64,000 nucleotides of DNA from Apostichopus californicus. Lineage: Eukaryota; Echinodermata; Holothuroidea; Aspidochirotida; Stichopodidae. The DNA lies in assembly GCA_020650975.1 (NCBI GenBank), contig JAIPMN010000799.1:1-64000 (forward strand). The letters are read 5' to 3'. Both the position numbers and the translations under genes were made by a program. This document shows, in pieces, positions 61,540-64,000 of the stretch; positions within the stretch are counted from its first letter, which is position 1, and every line of letters begins with the position of its first letter. The notes below the pieces were generated by a model. It ran no database searches and was not told where the DNA came from. It saw only the letters and a program-made list of their open reading frames with translations.

Positions 61540-62643
61540 CTGCAGAAGACAAACGATACATATTGAAAGACTTCTTTAAAAGTTCTTGCTACATCAAAGT
61601 AAAATCTTCCCTAGTGAAGCACACGGGGGGGGGGGAGGGGGGGAGGGGGATGTCTGCCTGGAGCGGTTTACTAAACATAGAAACAATAACATTCATGGGA
61701 TTGATAACAAAGACCCCAGTTACATACTTATTTGCATAAATCACCAGAAGGCCAGATGCTTTGAGATTCGGACTAGTCTTTCTGTTATCTGAGTGATATC
61801 GAAACTGAAATCGAGCCAGAACCAGCACGGCAGAGATTTGTATAAACTCACCTCCACATTGCAGAGATAGGAGTACCACAAATAAGATTCTTATGACCTT
61901 TGACCTCCACAAGAACTACAAGTATGAAGCCCATACTAGTTGTACAATGGGAATGGAAAGATAGTAATGTAAAGGATTTTATGTGCCAATCCCAATGTTT
62001 GATTGGTTACGAAACTACTTCAATAACATCTGCTCCTACCCTTAATTATATTCCATTTTATGTTTTACTTCCATCAAAGTACCCAGAAATACTGAATCCA
62101 AACATACGTGTGTAGGAAATTATTATCATTCTTTTTTATATGTTATTTCATGTCTATAGTTTATCATAAAGGCATATGAATAAACACAGTTCTTTTAGCA
62201 AAGATTAAAAAACAGCTGTAAATGTTAGGTAATTTCCTGTTATTCACTCCTGGGAAAAAACCCATGTCTGATAAAACACCAAACCTACCAGCATGTTGGC
62301 CCAGACAAAAATGTATTCATGTCATCTGCAACAAACGACACAGCCTGCATATCGGTTATGGTTGTTATTCACTATGCATATACATACCATATAAATGTGT
62401 AGAACATATAGCAACTTGGTTGTATCAGTCCCATATATGACATACTTGGTTGAATCATGTCCCATGTGTTACATAAATCTGATCACATCATTATCTAGTG
62501 TTAAATCCGATCACAGCATTATCTAGTGTTAAATTCAATCACACCATTATCTAGTGTTAAATCCAATCACACCATTATCTAGTGTTAAATTCAATCACAC
62601 CATTATCTAGTGTTAAAACGGATCACACCATTGTTCCACGTAC
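61540..62643 (-). other. Intron of the minus-strand gene
   Basis: A 1.1-kb intron with donor GTACGT and acceptor TGCAG. It holds a poly-G run at 61625-61648 and a 28-base minisatellite that ends at the donor. Confidence 0.65.
62475..62636. repeat. 28-base minisatellite at a splice donor
   Basis: Five full copies and a partial sixth of a 28-base unit, AATCACACCATTATCTAGTG plus TTAAATTC. The partial last copy (GATCACACCATTGTT) reaches to within about ten bases of the minus-strand splice donor at 62643. Confidence 0.93.
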
Positions 62644-62777
62644 GTTGTTTAGTAGGAGCTTTGTCCAGTAAAGCAATCATAATATTGTTCAGATTCTCTT
62701 TCTGCTGCAATCTTCTCTCTTCCGCTAACTTCCTTTCAGCTGCTGGGGTGAGCGGTGGTTCTGGCTTTTTGGTTTTG
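62644..62777 (-). CDS. Unrecognised gene, penultimate coding exon
   Basis: 134 bases with acceptor TTCATCAG and donor CAAC|GTACGT. It completes a Gly codon, then encodes 44 residues and one base of an Arg codon. The sequence begins KTKKPEPPLTPAAERKLAEE and continues as a charged helix with RRLQQKENLNNIMIALLDKA, ending PTKQ. The A/E/R/L pattern suggests a coiled coil or amphipathic helix. Phase agrees with the exons on both sides, which is strong support for a real gene. Family not recognised. Confidence 0.78.
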
Positions 62778-62944
62778 CTGATGAAAGAAGAGAAAATGAA
62801 TGAATGAATGAAGGAATGAAAAGCAAAATGAGAGACATCTTAAGATTATGTTTCAATCGTTCAGATCATAAACAAATGCAATCATGTTATCCTGAAATCT
62901 GCTCAATTATCAAACTTTATAAAAGTTTCTAATAGCTCACACAC

Positions 62945-63092
62945 AAAGATTTTGATACTCTGTAATAGTCGGTTATAACAGATCACACACCATATACCTG
63001 GTAATCTGTAATAACAGGTCATAACAAATCAAACACTATACACTAGATAATCTGTAAATAACAGGTTATAACAAATCACACATCATACAATT
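62945..63092. repeat. Tandem repeat of about 52 bases, three copies
   Basis: Three diverged units built on AATCTGTAATAACAGGT, CATAACAAATCA and CACACCATATACCTGG-like sequence. They fill almost half of the 324-base intron between the exons at 62644-62777 and 63102-63143 and end just before a splice donor. Confidence 0.85.
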
Positions 63093-63101
63093 GTAACTTA
63101 C

Positions 63102-63143
63102 CCATTTACTCCTTGTTTATCTTTGTTTCGATTAAACGCAGGT
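63102..63143 (-). CDS. Unrecognised gene, 42-base coding exon
   Basis: A small exon between TTTTTCAG and the donor TGG|GTAAGT. It contributes one base to an Arg codon, then PAFNRNKDKQGVN and two bases of a Gly codon. The consensus donor and exact phase agreement on both sides support it in spite of its size. The encoded segment is polar and basic, probably disordered. Confidence 0.75.
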
Positions 63144-63521
63144 CTGAAAAACAAATGAAACAAATCCTTGAAAATGTAAAAACACAAAACATTTCCTTTA
63201 GTATAGTGGGTTAAATTAATTATCAAGGGGGCCTTTTGCGTGCATCGTGACATCACCACTGGTTGCGGGCTCATGAACTCAGCAGGCAAGGGCTTTGTGT
63301 ATTTCACTGGAGCATGAAGACTATGCATGAGGTGAACACTGAGAAGAAACATACCCCGACAGAGGTCCGCCCGTATTGATTCTGACATGGTCCCTTACAC
63401 GATAGGTGTATACAATAGATTTAAAACTGTTACAAAGTAACAAATTTAATATGTCAAAGGTTGTCATTTTATAGGATTCACTCCAACATTCTGGGTCAAA
63501 ATAAGTTGTGAATTAACTTAC

Positions 63522-63565
63522 CTTCCTCCTGATCCCCTTTTGAAATGTTCAGGCACATCATGTGG
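63522..63565 (-). CDS. Unrecognised gene, 44-base coding exon
   Basis: A small exon with acceptor TTTCTAATAG and donor GGAAG|GTAAGT. It encodes PHDVPEHFKRGSGG and two bases of an Arg codon. The four exons together give 99 residues plus stop with no frame conflict. The gene continues beyond the right edge of the window. Confidence 0.75.
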
Positions 63566-63994
63566 CTATTAGAAAGAATTTAAAAAAAAAAATGGAAATT
63601 TATGAAATTATCCCGCCTCAATCTTGATCAGTTTTGACCATTCAACAGTCATAACATTTCCCATTTTCAAAAAATGCTTCACTTAAAGAGAAGGATATAT
63701 ATTTGTGAAACTTTTAATTAGCTGTTGAGAAAGTACCACCATGCCATCACATCCTGCAACATACCGGAGTATAAAAGCAATTCTTGTGTTTTTAATGAAG
63801 ACTGCATTGTACAACTTCCTTCCTGCCATTAATACAAAGAGTTCTCACGTAAGAGTCATCGACCCCAAACTTCTCAAACCCGACCAGTTTATTAATCCAG
63901 CAGGGGGGAGTACGATAACAAAATACATGTTACACACAAAACTGCACATAAAAAAACGGGAAAAAAGTGGAAAAACATCAATTTTTCCTCTTAC

Positions 63995-64000
63995 CGTATA
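63995..64000 (-). CDS. Possible 3' edge of a further upstream exon
   Basis: On the minus strand the last bases of the window read TATACG followed by GTAAGA, a good donor. Ending in phase 0 would suit the exon at 63522-63565, with an intron of about 430 bases. Only six bases of exon are visible, so this rests on the donor alone. Confidence 0.35.

Noticed and set aside
63860-63945. Possible minus-strand exon with WINKLVGFEKFGVDDSY
   Set aside because: No acceptor AG precedes the open stretch in the correct phase, and the alternative frame does not join to the next exon; the visible donor at the window edge fits better.

Overview
The window looks like nuclear DNA of a marine invertebrate animal. 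It is AT-rich, has very few long reading frames, clear GT-AG introns, many minisatellites, MITE-like elements and long poly-G/poly-C tracts. A sea-cucumber or other echinoderm-like deuterostome would fit, but nothing in the sequence proves the phylum. No bacterial-type operon, CRISPR array or rRNA gene was seen.
Two host genes can be supported by splice-phase agreement. The first is a MARCHF2/MARCHF3-type membrane RING-CH E3 ubiquitin ligase on the + strand. It has four coding exons (28147-28673, 40534-40747, 41466-41681, 49649-49897) giving a predicted 401-residue protein: a long disordered N-terminus, a complete C4HC3 RING-CH domain, two transmembrane helices and a Ser/His-rich tail. Its introns hold most of the tandem repeats in the right half of the window. 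The second is the 3' end of an unrecognised gene on the - strand (about 59430-64000), whose last four complete coding exons join in phase to give a basic 99-residue C-terminus. The two genes converge tail to tail across about 10 kb of 3' UTR and intergenic DNA.
The left third (1-27 kb) has no recognisable host gene, but it contains three inverted-repeat elements. A 435-bp MITE lies at 3546-3980. A 1.1-kb TTAA-flanked element at 11029-12142 carries at its centre a 99-codon reading frame resembling the zinc-binding 'ballast' domain of the P2X7 receptor C-terminus. A 1.45-kb element at about 19640-21089 contains ten copies of GGTCACGTGTGTGAC and four perfect octamer motifs. A tRNA-derived SINE-like sequence lies at about 36840-37010. 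At least six copies of a second dispersed repeat, with core GAGACAGGTAAG, are scattered over the window in both orientations.
The most interesting object is the ballast-domain element, because it suggests that this cysteine-rich domain can travel as DNA-transposon cargo. An assembly gap (573 N) and a poly-G/10-N join at 48650-48732 mark places where the sequence should not be trusted.
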